A DNA stretch of 64,000 nt from Dyadobacter sp. (GCF_017744695.1 NZ_JAGIAS010000001.1:711013-775012); one strand, 5' to 3'. Numbered from the stretch's first letter, positions 7,926 through 16,823 are shown. A program made the numbers and translations. The notes: generated from the sequence alone by a model not told the origin.

Positions 7926-10247
7926 TTACTTTTCCTTTTGTATTAAACCCACTTTTTCCTGATTCTCCTCGTGTTGGTCGATCACCAGCTGCTTCACTTT
8001 TCCATTGAAAGCAAAAGTGCCGGGATAATCTTTGGTAACCGGGGAATTAAGGTCTTTCCCGACGCTGAACCCGTCGGAAGAAGCCGAGGCGAGGTATTTA
8101 GTTCCGATACCCGCCTGCTCGGCCGCCTTTTCGCCGTTCACAAGCAAAATCACCTTTTGATCGGCGGCAAATTCAAGGCGGACAGTATTCCGGCCCTCTT
8201 TCAATGCTTTGGAAGATGTCAGCACGACGGGTTTCAGACCGTCGTTAAGCAGGTAATGCAGTTTGTTCTGCCGGATATAGAGACTCGTTCCGCCCAGCAA
8301 CCCGCCATTGGCGAAAATCACGCCTTCCGTATGCTTACCTGCCTCTATTTCAGCTGTGATAGCTACGGGCCCTTTGCCGATGTAAACCCTCGTTTTGATG
8401 GTCGTACCTTCATAAATCACCGTTTTGGGGCGGATCTGCGGCGGGGTAAGTCCGGCACGGAAGTTTTTCAACGGGTACACGTTGTACTTCTCCGCTTCCT
8501 CGTCGAAGAGTTTTTTCAATGCTTCCAGTTTTTCAGGGTATTGGGCGGCGAGGTCGTTGATCTCGTTCCAGTCTTCATTGATATTGTAAAGCTCCCATTT
8601 GTCGCGCTTGAAATCCGCGATGAAATTGATATCGGTCGTCTGCTCGCCGAATGTGTTCCGCGGGTGGTAGACACTTGCTTTCCAGCCATCCTTGTAAATA
8701 GCCCGGCCGCCGTGCAGCTCGTAATACTGCTGCGTATGTCGTGCCGCAGCCTGCGCGTCATTGAGCGAATAGGCCAGCGAAGTACCGTGGAACGGCCATT
8801 GTTTGTAGCCATTGATTTCATCCGGCACCTTCACGCCCGTCAGTTCGATGGTCGTAGGCAGAATGTCGGTCACATGTGCATACTGCGCACGGAGCCCTCC
8901 CTTATCGGCAATACCCTTCGGGTAGTGGACGATGAGCGTGGTATGCGACGCGCCTTCCGCATTCACATCACTTTTCCAGTACCTGAACGGCGTGTTGGTA
9001 GCCTGTGACCAGCCCAGCGGATAGTTGGGATAACTGTATTCAGTGCCCAGTTTATCATATTGAGATAAGAGGAATTTGATATCGTCTCCCGCCGACTTCT
9101 CGGCTGTACCCGCAGTACCCGTGTAAGTTCCTTCCTTGCTACCGCCATTATCGCCTACCACCAGGAAAATCAGCGTGTTATCCAGCTGACCAATCTGTTG
9201 CAGGTAATCCACCACTCTGCCCACCTCGTAGTCGGTATAGGAAAGAAACCCGGCATATACTTCCATGAACCGGGCGTAAATCTTCTTTTCATCGGCCGAA
9301 AGCGAATTCCAGGGTTTGATACCCGTCTGCCGCGGAGGCAATTGCGTGCCTTTGGGCGCGAGTCCGCCGGCGAGCTGCCGTTGGAATACCTTTTCGCGGT
9401 ATTCGTCCCAGCCGCCATCGAACTTCCCTTTGTACTTATCGCTCCACTCGCGCGCTACGTGATGCGGCGCATGTGCCGCGCCGGTGGCCAGATAGAGAAA
9501 GAACGGCTTTTCGGGATCGGCCGATTTCTGATTGGCAATGTAGGAGATAGCCTTATCGGAGAGCAGCTGATTTAAATGTTTGGTATTCGGTTCGATATCG
9601 ATCGGCGAAGTTTCCTCCACCAGCTGCGGGTGCCACTGATCGGTAGCCCCGCCAAGGAAGCCGTAGAAATGCTCGAAGCCACGACCGGTCGGATAGCGGT
9701 TGTACGGCCCGGCGATCGTGAGGTCGCGCGGCTGATTGCCATGCCATTTGCCCAATGCGAATGTGTTGTAGCCATTTTCCTTGAAAATCTCGGCCACCGT
9801 TCCCGCTTCGAAAGGGATATTACCGTTGTAACCCGGTGCTCCAATGCCCAGTTCGGCGTGGTGGCCCATCGCCACCGCGTGCGGGTTCCTGCCCGTGAGC
9901 AGGGATGCGCGTGTGGGACTGCAAATGCCGGTTGTATGAAAGTTCGTGTAGCGCAAGCCGCCTTTGGCCAGCTTTTCAAAATTGGGGGTGTCGATCAGCC
10001 CGCCGAATGCCGACGTTGCTCCGAACCCTACGTCGTCGAGCAGGATCCATACCACGTTGGGTGCACCTTTTGGGGCTTTGGGTTGCTCCTGCCACCATTG
10101 CTCGGTCTCTTCGATTGTCTTGCCTATCTTTCCCTGAAAGGGCTGAACAGGGTCATGCTGGGCCGATGCCTGGCCAAAAACGGCAGTGCTGAGCACAAAA
10201 AGGCCCAGCCGCTGCCTGGTCAGGGCGGATAATAGTCGTTTTTTCAT
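7926..10247 (-). CDS. Large arylsulfatase with C-terminal beta-sandwich extension
   Basis: 773 residues from the ATG at 10247. That start gives MKKRLLSALTRQRLGLFVLS as a signal peptide, so the 14 codons of open frame upstream were rejected. Motifs: NVVWILLDDVGFG, formylglycine signature ICSPTRASLLTGRNP, ALGKWHGNQP, YLATGAAHAPHH and VVGDNGGSKEG. This is the long atsA-like sulfatase group; beyond about residue 590 a jelly-roll-like extension (EIEAGKHTEGVIFANGG, LHYLLNDGLKP) follows the alkaline-phosphatase-like fold. It lies 70 bp downstream of the binding-protein gene and 17 bp upstream of the next sulfatase. Confidence 0.94.
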   Translation of the reverse strand: MKKRLLSALTRQRLGLFVLSTAVFGQASAQHDPVQPFQGKIGKTIEETEQWWQEQPKAPKGAPNVVWILLDDVGFGATSAFGGLIDTPNFEKLAKGGLRYTNFHTTGICSPTRASLLTGRNPHAVAMGHHAELGIGAPGYNGNIPFEAGTVAEIFKENGYNTFALGKWHGNQPRDLTIAGPYNRYPTGRGFEHFYGFLGGATDQWHPQLVEETSPIDIEPNTKHLNQLLSDKAISYIANQKSADPEKPFFLYLATGAAHAPHHVAREWSDKYKGKFDGGWDEYREKVFQRQLAGGLAPKGTQLPPRQTGIKPWNSLSADEKKIYARFMEVYAGFLSYTDYEVGRVVDYLQQIGQLDNTLIFLVVGDNGGSKEGTYTGTAGTAEKSAGDDIKFLLSQYDKLGTEYSYPNYPLGWSQATNTPFRYWKSDVNAEGASHTTLIVHYPKGIADKGGLRAQYAHVTDILPTTIELTGVKVPDEINGYKQWPFHGTSLAYSLNDAQAAARHTQQYYELHGGRAIYKDGWKASVYHPRNTFGEQTTDINFIADFKRDKWELYNINEDWNEINDLAAQYPEKLEALKKLFDEEAEKYNVYPLKNFRAGLTPPQIRPKTVIYEGTTIKTRVYIGKGPVAITAEIEAGKHTEGVIFANGGLLGGTSLYIRQNKLHYLLNDGLKPVVLTSSKALKEGRNTVRLEFAADQKVILLVNGEKAAEQAGIGTKYLASASSDGFSVGKDLNSPVTKDYPGTFAFNGKVKQLVIDQHEENQEKVGLIQKEK

Positions 10248-10317
10248 AAAGGTTTTGAAATGAATGGGGCAGAAGAAAGCGGGCACCACGGATGTCGTGC
10301 CCGCTGGCGTGCAAACC

Positions 10318-11250
10318 TTACTTTACAGCCTGAAATCTTTCCAGCTTCTCTCTTTCATCGGCCAGGCGCTTCGCATCGGCTTTCAGGTAACCGAATTGGT
10401 GCAGGTCTTTATCCGCATTCGCCGCTACCCAAAGCAGGAATTTTTTGGCCTCCGGGTTGGAATTGTTTTTAGCGATCGAAAAGTGAATGTTTTCAACCGG
10501 CACATTTTTCACTTTTTCGGCTTCGAGCGTAGCAATCACCTGATCCAGGCTTTCCAATGCTTTTTCCTCTTTCGAAACGCGGCCGTTGCCATCCAGGTCG
10601 ACGGGGATGATCGTCAGTCCATCTACCGGCTTGCGGGTTTGCAGGTCGTACGCGAGGCCCGGGGTGGTGTAGGTAATCCCCGTTTCATCTTTCAGGAGTG
10701 CCTTGATCAAATGCTCGTCGGCACCCGCAATGGCTTTCCCCTTGATATTCTGCTGTTCATAACCAAAATATTTGGCGAAAGTAAGCGGCGCCCCGGCTTT
10801 CTGCAAGCGTGTGTAAATGGTGTACTGGGTCGTTAGCGACTTGTCTTTTTCGGCATAAATATCGTGGAAGAATATCTGCTTGTAAGTCTTCTCATTCAGC
10901 CCTTTGTCGGCATATTCCTTCGCAAACGCCGATTTCGCATTTGCTACCGGCAGTAATGCATAACGGCCGATCGAAATGTATTCGCGCGTATCTTTCACTT
11001 CCTTTTCCTGGTCATAGGCCTCGATCAGCAGGTCATATTTCGCCGGATCCGTAATTGTGCGCGTTTCGATCACGATCTGGGCCTTGGGGTTGGTCGCGGT
11101 GTATTCTTTGATCCATTTGTCGACCAGCGGGTAAGCGAAACGCACGCCGGTAATGATTACCTTATTGTCGTTGGTTTCTTGTGCGAATGCATGGGGAAAG
11201 GCAGCCAACGCCAGACCTGCTGCCAGAAAGATTCTCTTAAAGTTTTTCAT
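10318..11250 (-). CDS. PstS-like periplasmic substrate-binding protein with EF-hand-like loop
   Basis: 310 residues with signal peptide (to about AFAQ, residue 24). The segment after it (VIITGVRFAYPLVDKWIKEY) matches the start of PstS-like type II periplasmic binding domains that bind tetrahedral oxyanions. At about 225-236 DLDGNGRVSKEE fits a 12-residue EF-hand calcium loop (D at 1, D at 3, N at 5, S at 9, E at 12), which is not normal for PstS. No permease or ATPase gene adjoins it. Placed upstream of two sulfatases, it may capture released sulfate or act as a surface or sensory binding protein. The ligand is unknown. Confidence 0.7.
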   Translation of the reverse strand: MKNFKRIFLAAGLALAAFPHAFAQETNDNKVIITGVRFAYPLVDKWIKEYTATNPKAQIVIETRTITDPAKYDLLIEAYDQEKEVKDTREYISIGRYALLPVANAKSAFAKEYADKGLNEKTYKQIFFHDIYAEKDKSLTTQYTIYTRLQKAGAPLTFAKYFGYEQQNIKGKAIAGADEHLIKALLKDETGITYTTPGLAYDLQTRKPVDGLTIIPVDLDGNGRVSKEEKALESLDQVIATLEAEKVKNVPVENIHFSIAKNNSNPEAKKFLLWVAANADKDLHQFGYLKADAKRLADEREKLERFQAVK

Positions 11251-11604
11251 GATGTAAAAAGTGGTTGGAAGCGTGAGCCTGCTGGCCCCACAGCATAATA
11301 AATGATATGTAAACAGAGTGAAAATCAGAGAACGGCGACATGAACCGCTGTCAAAAGGAGCTCAACAACAGCAACAAGATGCGATAGCAAAGGAATAGCC
11401 GGAAGGGCCCACCATAGGCACAATACTACTGCGCGAAGAATAACGATCCATCGATTTCATGTTTGAAAAAGATTTTGGTATTGATCTCGTCTGCTGGTGG
11501 TTAACAGATAAAATCTACTAATTTGATAGACAAAGTAAGTTTAAAGAATTCAGAAACGCAAGGGGTTGGGTTGAAATTCCTGGAAAATTGGGGTTATGGA
11601 AAGA
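11251..11604. other. Intergenic region upstream of the sulfatase operon
   Basis: 354 bp without a convincing gene, between the toxin stop (11605) and the binding-protein start (11250). It should carry the promoter of the minus-strand sulfatase operon, but no clear promoter box or repeat was recognised. Confidence 0.5.
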
Positions 11605-12003
11605 TTACCAGACGACTTGGAGGCTTTCGCTGGCGTACTTCCGGATGTTTCTATCTATTGTGATGAGCGCACATTTCTGATGAAGCGCCTGCCAAATGAG
11701 CATTCGGTCGAACGGATCTTTGTGGTGGGAGGCCGAGAGTTTGAAGAAGGTGGAACACAGTTCAACGGAGAGCGGCAATATGTCAAAGTGTGCTTTAAGT
11801 GCCTCCTTCACGAAATCCTCGGGATTTGCACCATCCAGATTAAGCTTGTTTATCGAACGTTTGATGGACATTTCCCAAAAACTCAGTGCGCTAACAACGA
11901 TATCATTGTTTTTATTTCTTAAAATACGCTGAACGTTAGCAGGGAGCTTTTCAAAATCCGTGAGTGCCCAAATTAATGTGTGTGTATCGAGCAGATAGGT
12001 CAT
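11605..12003 (-). CDS. PIN-domain toxin, VapC type
   Basis: 132 residues, normal for VapC. The acidic catalytic residues of PIN ribonucleases are visible: the N-terminal Asp in YLLDTHTLIWAL, Glu in SFWEMSIK (about 44), Asp in KDPFDRMLIWQA (about 96) and Asp in LITIDRNIRKY (about 115). The product probably cleaves RNA when free of antitoxin. Its ATG overlaps the antitoxin stop by 4 bp (ATGA at 12000-12003), the standard coupling in such pairs. It looks intact. Confidence 0.92.
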   Translation of the reverse strand: MTYLLDTHTLIWALTDFEKLPANVQRILRNKNNDIVVSALSFWEMSIKRSINKLNLDGANPEDFVKEALKAHFDILPLSVELCSTFFKLSASHHKDPFDRMLIWQALHQKCALITIDRNIRKYASESLQVVW

Positions 12004-12239
12004 AGGCCAAGAAACTCTTCTGTCGTCATTTTAAAATCGTCTGCAAATGTAACTTTAACCTTACCTTTCAGGCCTCCCAATTTTCTGGGTCCTTTACCTC
12101 TTTGAACTAAACTCCCGGGAACAAGATATGCCTGAACTGCCTGCTCCTCCCCGAAAGTAACCCCCACTCTTTCTCCTTTTCTGAGTTCCAAAAGGACTGC
12201 TGAGGCATTTGCTTCGATTTGATCTGCGCTAATGGTCAT
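12000..12239 (-). CDS. Antitoxin of the PIN-toxin pair (Phd/YefM-like)
   Basis: 79 residues. The N-terminal part (MTISADQIEANASAVLLELRKGERVGVTF) resembles the DNA-binding end of Phd/YefM-type antitoxins. The C-terminal part (VTFADDFKMTTEEFLGL) has the FxxDFKxxxEEFLG tail that blocks PIN active sites in this group. It is encoded directly upstream of the toxin with a 4-bp overlap, and is expected to bind the toxin and repress the shared promoter upstream of 12239. Confidence 0.87.
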   Translation of the reverse strand: MTISADQIEANASAVLLELRKGERVGVTFGEEQAVQAYLVPGSLVQRGKGPRKLGGLKGKVKVTFADDFKMTTEEFLGL

Positions 12240-12307
12240 CGTACGTCTGTGTTTAATGTTTGAACCAATTTACGACATTTACAAACCATCCACTAGCAAA
12301 AACATAC

Positions 12308-13117
12308 CTAATGTCCCAACGGTACCACCGTATTATCAACCGTCTGAGACTTCGCCTTTTTCTTACTCCATTTCTTAAAATCCTTCCAAATCGCCTCGGG
12401 GTAGAGGTTTATCCCATAGCTGTAATAAAATCCGCTGAATCGCTCGCGGAATTCGCCGGAGGAGAGTGCATTGCGGTAGCCGATCTGCGAGTTGATACCC
12501 GCCCAGCGCAGCGCCCGGTACTCGGCGTATACGCCTACTTGCAGGGGAATGAAGTAATCTTTCCGAGAACCGGACTTGAGGCCGTCGAACAAGTCGCGGA
12601 AACGGGTACTTTGGTTGCCGATACCTACTTCGAGGGGCGTAGATAATACCCAACGTTTGTTTCGGATGGCCGTGTGCCAGTAGGCAAAATTAGCGAAACG
12701 GACATCTGTGGCCGTGTAGTATGAGAGGTTGAGCGGATTGGGGAATATGTTATGCCAGTTCACAAGCCTCCGGGCCGCATTGTAGCCCAGCCAGTAGTAG
12801 CCGGCCGTGAGACGGTTACGTTTCTCCCCGAAGGTAATACCCGCATTGACGCCGAAAATATTAATATGTTTCCGCTCGATAAATGTTCCCCGCGCGTCAA
12901 AATTAAAGAACAGCTTGACCTTGTTTTGTGCAGCAGTAGTTTCGGTGGCAGCAGTGTTCCTCACGGTGAGGGTATCCTGTGCGGCAGCCGCTTTTTTTGC
13001 AACAGCAACGGAATCGGTTTGGGCGTAAACGGCCACTTGTCCTGCCAGTAGCAGCGGCAACAGTAAAAAAATAGTCTTGTTAGGGCGCTTACGCGGTTCT
13101 TGGAAACCGTATTTCAT
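12308..13117 (-). CDS. Conserved secreted/outer-membrane beta-barrel-like protein of unknown function
   Basis: 269 residues from ATG 13117, chosen because it places the hydrophobic signal (TIFLLLPLLLAGQVAVYAQ) near the N-terminus; an upstream in-frame start at 13162 adds 15 residues. After a low-complexity linker rich in Ala/Thr, alternating aromatic strands (KLFFNFDARGTFIE, RLTAGYYWLGYN, WVLSTPLEVGIG, YFIPLQVGVYAEYRAL, GFYYSYGINLYP) suggest an 8-10 stranded outer-membrane barrel. The last residues (SKKKAKSQTVDNTVVPLGH) are a charged tail. No family was recognised. Confidence 0.7.
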   Translation of the reverse strand: MKYGFQEPRKRPNKTIFLLLPLLLAGQVAVYAQTDSVAVAKKAAAAQDTLTVRNTAATETTAAQNKVKLFFNFDARGTFIERKHINIFGVNAGITFGEKRNRLTAGYYWLGYNAARRLVNWHNIFPNPLNLSYYTATDVRFANFAYWHTAIRNKRWVLSTPLEVGIGNQSTRFRDLFDGLKSGSRKDYFIPLQVGVYAEYRALRWAGINSQIGYRNALSSGEFRERFSGFYYSYGINLYPEAIWKDFKKWSKKKAKSQTVDNTVVPLGH

Positions 13118-13221
13118 CTCGACTTCAAAACAAAACGGCAATAGGCCTGCTTCGCTTTTCATCTTATCAGGCCCACCGGGAGTATTGCATGAAGTAACGC
13201 AAAACCGGCGAAAGAAATTTA

Positions 13222-13243
13222 CGGATTAAAAAAATTTAATCCG
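13222..13243 (-). terminator. A/T-rich hairpin after the ThuA-like gene
   Basis: CGGATTAAA (13222-13230), a loop of four A, and TTTAATCCG (13235-13243) form a perfect 9-bp stem 7 bp beyond the stop of the minus-strand gene ending at 13250. It is positioned as its transcription terminator. Confidence 0.65.
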
Positions 13244-13249
13244 CGAACC

Positions 13250-14155
13250 TCAATTTACCCGCTTCGTAAGCGCATTCAGTTCATTATCAGTGGGCGTGGC
13301 CGAAGGGATGCCACCGGCAGGGATATCGATTTTGGCCGCCCATGCGATCGCATTCAGCACCAGTTTGCGGAAGTTATCATTCTGCCAGTTTTTGTGCATA
13401 TGGCCTCCGGTAAACCCAAACCCCCGGCCTCCGTCGGGCCGCTCGAAAGCCCAGGCGAGCGTTTGCATTTCCTTTCTGGCAATGACCGCCTCGCGGACAG
13501 CAGGGTTATTGGAATGCGTCCCATCGGGCTTATTCAGCGTGGATTCCGGTGGTAATGCCTGCAAAATGGGTGTCACTCCTTTCATGCCAGGTGCAAAACG
13601 CATGTGATAATACCACTCATCGCGTATGCTGAAAGGTTTCAGGCCGCGTGCGACGGGATGATCAGGGAATCGGGCAAAACTGGCTTCCCACACAGGATTT
13701 ACTGACCAACTGGTTTCAAAATACCCCCCTATCCATTTCATAAAGCTTTCTCCGCCCGCCCTGGCATCCACTTCAAGGGAAAAATGCAGGTTGACGATAC
13801 CGGCCCCACGTGCAACAAGTTCATCCATTTTGGCCGCATGCACCAGTTCCAGGTGATCGGTACCCCCGCCATCGAGGTAGAAAACGATGGCAGCTGCATT
13901 ATCGAGTACGGATTCGTCCTTAGGCCAGCCGTTGCGCACGACTATCGCCTCAACACCCGGCAAACTGTCGTTTAACGCTTTCGAGAGCAAAGTACAGCCG
14001 CCATTGTGCTCGTGCTCGCCTTTCCCATGGCTGTCGGGCCCGGCAATGAAGACGATCTTTTTCCTGAGTACAGTATTGGCGTTAGATTTAACCTGAGCTT
14101 CGGCCACTGTCAAAAACAGTACGAAGCCCAAAATGAGCATGCATATCCTGTCCAT
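13250..14155 (-). CDS. ThuA-like domain secreted protein
   Basis: 301 residues from the ATG at 14155; the longer frame would need a TTG start at 14164. A signal peptide (MDRICMLILGFVLFLTVAEA) is followed by a class-I glutamine-amidotransferase-like ThuA fold: KIVFIAGPDSHGKGEHEHNG, AIVVRNGWPKDESVLDNAAA, VFYLDGGG, GAGIVNLHFSLE, DEWYYHMRF and the C-terminal GFGFTGGHMHKNWQNDNFRKLVLNAI. ThuA-like proteins occur in sugar-metabolism contexts and have no firmly known reaction in Bacteroidota. It follows the kinase/regulator genes on the same strand but may not belong to that operon. Confidence 0.88.
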   Translation of the reverse strand: MDRICMLILGFVLFLTVAEAQVKSNANTVLRKKIVFIAGPDSHGKGEHEHNGGCTLLSKALNDSLPGVEAIVVRNGWPKDESVLDNAAAIVFYLDGGGTDHLELVHAAKMDELVARGAGIVNLHFSLEVDARAGGESFMKWIGGYFETSWSVNPVWEASFARFPDHPVARGLKPFSIRDEWYYHMRFAPGMKGVTPILQALPPESTLNKPDGTHSNNPAVREAVIARKEMQTLAWAFERPDGGRGFGFTGGHMHKNWQNDNFRKLVLNAIAWAAKIDIPAGGIPSATPTDNELNALTKRVN

Positions 14156-14230
14156 TTCTTCCAATTTTTAATGGATGGCCCGTTTCGGGACCGGTAGCTG
14201 GCAGGAATTGTATAAAAATCAAGCCATGGG

Positions 14231-14893
14231 TTACTTCATCGCGAGACTGATGAGCTCGGCGGTGTTTTTCACGTTGGCCTTTTTCATGATGCTGGCGCGT
14301 TGGTTGGCAACGGTATTGGAGCTGATATCGAACTTTTCGGCTATATCCTTACTGCTCATCCCTTCGGTGAGGCATTTGAGGATCTGCTGCTCGCGCGGGG
14401 TTATAATTTTCCAGATCGATTTTTCCTGAACTTCCTCCTGCATGGGGCGTACGTCCGACACGCGTGACAGCTGTTTGAGGAGATTTTTGATTATCACCGA
14501 CGACGCATAAGGCGGAAAATAGAGCTCTCCTTTGGCAATGGCGCGAATCGCCCGGAGCATTTCGTCCCGGCTGGTATCCTTTTCCAGATATCCCGAAGCA
14601 CCATTCAGCGCTGATGAAAGCACATAATCGGTGTTGTTGTGCATGCTGAATACCAGGATTTTCGCAGACGGGAACACCGGCACGATCTGCTTGATCACGT
14701 CCAAACCCGGCATACGGGGCATCGTCAGATCGAGCAGGATTACATCGGGCTTCACTTTCTCGACCATATCCCATACCTCGTCGCCGTCCGCGGCTTCGCC
14801 GGCGATAATCAGGTCTTCTTCATCTTCGAGCAAGGTGATAATGCCCTGCCTCACTACCGAATGATCGTCTACAACTAAAATCCGAATAGGCAT
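14231..14893 (-). CDS. NarL/FixJ-type response regulator of the nitrate island
   Basis: 220 residues. The receiver domain (1-120) has the acidic pocket DDHS near residue 9, the phospho-acceptor Asp in DVILLDLTMPRMPG (about 55) and Lys in YLEKDTS (about 105). The LuxR/NarL helix-turn-helix (about 150-220) contains ITPREQQILKCLTEGMSSKD and NTVANQRASIMKKANVKNTAEL. The gene lies 31 bp downstream of the NarX-like kinase and is its likely partner; together they sit at the end of the nirB-nirD transcription unit. Target promoters are probably in the nirB/cobA divergent region, which is inferred. Confidence 0.93.
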   Translation of the reverse strand: MPIRILVVDDHSVVRQGIITLLEDEEDLIIAGEAADGDEVWDMVEKVKPDVILLDLTMPRMPGLDVIKQIVPVFPSAKILVFSMHNNTDYVLSSALNGASGYLEKDTSRDEMLRAIRAIAKGELYFPPYASSVIIKNLLKQLSRVSDVRPMQEEVQEKSIWKIITPREQQILKCLTEGMSSKDIAEKFDISSNTVANQRASIMKKANVKNTAELISLAMK

Positions 14894-14924
14894 ACGTGGT
14901 GGTCAGCTAATCAGCAATAAGTCA

Positions 14925-16352
14925 TTATAAATCAACCTGAACGACCAATCTCGTACCGCTATCCACTTTGGAAATAATCTCTATTTCACCATTCAGCAGC
15001 CGGGTGCGCGTACGGATATTCTCCATCCCGTTACGGGTCAGGAACTGTCCTTCTGACTTTAAATTACTAATTAAAAATCCTTTTCCGTCATCCGCAATTT
15101 CCAAAACGATGCGATTCTTATTTTGTTCCAATTTTATCTTGATCAGATCCGCATTCGCATGTTTCACGGCGTTGTTTAGTGCTTCCTGAGCAATGCGGTA
15201 TAGCCCGATTTCCGTGGGACGCGCCATCATGATCCGCTCGCCGGTCTCGCCTTCAAACAAAATTTTGATCCCCGACACATCCGACGTCTGCTGGCAAAGC
15301 AGCTTCAATGCAGAGGCCAGCCCAAAATCGCTGAGCACCGAAGGCATCAAATTAAACGATACCTGCCGTGTTGTCTGAATGATATCCTGGATCAGCGTTA
15401 CCAGCTGTTCGAAGCGCTTCTGGTGTTTCTCATCGTGAAATTGCACGGCTTTCAGTTTCTCCGCATGCAATTTCAGGCCCGTCAGCATTTGACCGATCCC
15501 GTCGTGCAGTTCCAACGCAAAACGTTTCCGCTCTTCTTCCTGCCCTTCGATCAACGCCCCTGCCCTGACGCGATCCTCGGCGAGCTGCAGTGCGTATTTT
15601 TCCTCTTCGAGACGCAGCAGTTCTTTCTGCGTCTCGACAAGCTGACTATTAGCCTCTTGTAGTCTCTGATTGGACAGTTGCAACGCATCTTCCGATTCCG
15701 TCAGCATCCGCACCACACGGCGCGTAGTATTCACCACCGGCCTGAATATCAGCAAACCTTCCGCCACGAGCACCAGGATCGTCATCAGATCGAGTATCCA
15801 TTCGATGCGTTCCAGGTTTTGGAGCCTCTCAAAACTCTCCTTATCGAACTGGAACACAATGCGGTTCATCTGCGACAGAAACTGCGGCTCGTTGGCGAGT
15901 ACTTGTGCTAATGCGCGCTGTTTCGCAGCCACATCGGCGTCGTCGCGACTGATAATTAGTAAATTTTGATAAATACGGTCAAAAACGGGATCCAGCTCAT
16001 GGAACATGGTATCCAGCGGCTGACTCTTCCAGGTTACAAAACCTTTTTCTACCGGTAATTTCCTGGATACCAGATCTTCATGGCTGTCTTTCCACAACGT
16101 GAGCAACGAATTAAAACTCACGGAGTCGCGATGCTCGATACCGTTGATTTTCAATACGGCCAGTTTAGTAAGGCGCTGGCTGAGCATACGCTGCCGGCCG
16201 GCGACATTTACCAATCGGCTGTCGTGGTTAAGATTCCGGATCGTACGCCTGATCAGAAACAGACCACTCACCGTAAGCAAAGCCACCACACACAATGCCA
16301 CTACATAAAACCGGGTGAGGCTGCCCGCTACGCGTTTGTCGAGTCTTTCCAT
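14925..16352 (-). CDS. NarX-like sensor histidine kinase with PilJ nitrate-sensing domain
   Basis: 475 residues. A first membrane helix (about 14-31) and a second (about 185-203) flank a periplasmic four-helix PilJ/NarX-type domain. Its first helix has VNVAGRQRMLSQRLTK, the P-box-like motif through which NarX/NarQ relatives bind nitrate. A coiled coil (about 215-265) leads to a HisKA_3 domain with the phospho-acceptor His in RKRFALELHDGIGQ and an HATPase domain (LYRIAQEALNNAVKHANADL, EIADDGKGF, NGMENIRTR). No HAMP domain is obvious. The location downstream of nirD and upstream of a NarL-like regulator supports nitrate or nitrite control of the island. Confidence 0.9.
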   Translation of the reverse strand: MERLDKRVAGSLTRFYVVALCVVALLTVSGLFLIRRTIRNLNHDSRLVNVAGRQRMLSQRLTKLAVLKINGIEHRDSVSFNSLLTLWKDSHEDLVSRKLPVEKGFVTWKSQPLDTMFHELDPVFDRIYQNLLIISRDDADVAAKQRALAQVLANEPQFLSQMNRIVFQFDKESFERLQNLERIEWILDLMTILVLVAEGLLIFRPVVNTTRRVVRMLTESEDALQLSNQRLQEANSQLVETQKELLRLEEEKYALQLAEDRVRAGALIEGQEEERKRFALELHDGIGQMLTGLKLHAEKLKAVQFHDEKHQKRFEQLVTLIQDIIQTTRQVSFNLMPSVLSDFGLASALKLLCQQTSDVSGIKILFEGETGERIMMARPTEIGLYRIAQEALNNAVKHANADLIKIKLEQNKNRIVLEIADDGKGFLISNLKSEGQFLTRNGMENIRTRTRLLNGEIEIISKVDSGTRLVVQVDL

Positions 16353-16469
16353 TTGCTAACAGCCAGGGTTTGAAACCCCTGGTTAAAGATCGGTCTTTGA
16401 CCGGACGGCGCTGCCGTTTGGCAGGTACGCCTGCGGCTGCCCGCTTACAGGCTATATCGACTGCATATC
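16353..16469. other. Structured spacer between nirD and the kinase gene
   Basis: The spacer is dense in short inverted repeats: CCAGGGTTTGAAACCCCTGG (16364-16383), CGGTCTTTGACCG (about 16391-16403) and GCAGGTACGCCTGC (about 16421-16434). These would fold in the nirD-kinase mRNA and may set the lower expression of the regulatory genes. The first belongs to the same CCnGGGTTnnAACCCnGG class as two palindromes at 16852-16921. Confidence 0.6.
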
Positions 16470-16823
16470 TTACAAGCCGACGTAGACGCGGTTCTCTTTC
16501 ACCATTACCGGGAAAGTGTTGATCCGGTACTCATCGTCGTTCAGGCACTGTCCGGTTTGCAATGAAAAGGTTTTTTTGTGAAAAGGACAAGCGACTTTCG
16601 GTTCTTCGCCGTGGCTGCCGATCATTCCGCGTGAAAGGGCCATCTGCTGGCGATGCGGACATTGGTTATCGGTCGCGTACCATTCCCCCCTTCTTGCAAA
16701 GTTGTAAATGGCAATTTGCCGGCCGCTGATAAACGCGCAACCACCGCCGTCCTCAGGGATATCGTCGACGTAGCATGCCATGTGCCAGGTTACTTCGTTC
16801 ATTGTGTCTGTGAGCGTTTCCAT
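16470..16823 (-). CDS. nirD: Nitrite reductase small subunit, Rieske type
   Basis: 117 residues from ATG 16823 (METLTDTMNEVTWHMACYVD). A much longer open frame exists upstream but it runs through tandem repeat DNA and is not coding. The Rieske-like [2Fe-2S] ligands are visible as CPHRQ (Cys-x-His) and CPFHKK (Cys-x2-His) around residues 55-83, typical for the NirD subunits that keep the cluster ligands. The product works with NirB to reduce nitrite to ammonium in the cytoplasm. It is downstream of nirB on the same strand; the gap of about 290 bp contains the repeat array 16918-17088. Confidence 0.95.
   Translation of the reverse strand: METLTDTMNEVTWHMACYVDDIPEDGGGCAFISGRQIAIYNFARRGEWYATDNQCPHRQQMALSRGMIGSHGEEPKVACPFHKKTFSLQTGQCLNDDEYRINTFPVMVKENRVYVGL

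Noticed and set aside
7971-9008. 345-codon plus-strand open frame opposite the large sulfatase
   Set aside because: Antisense shadow with no recognisable domain, while the minus strand carries a full sulfatase.
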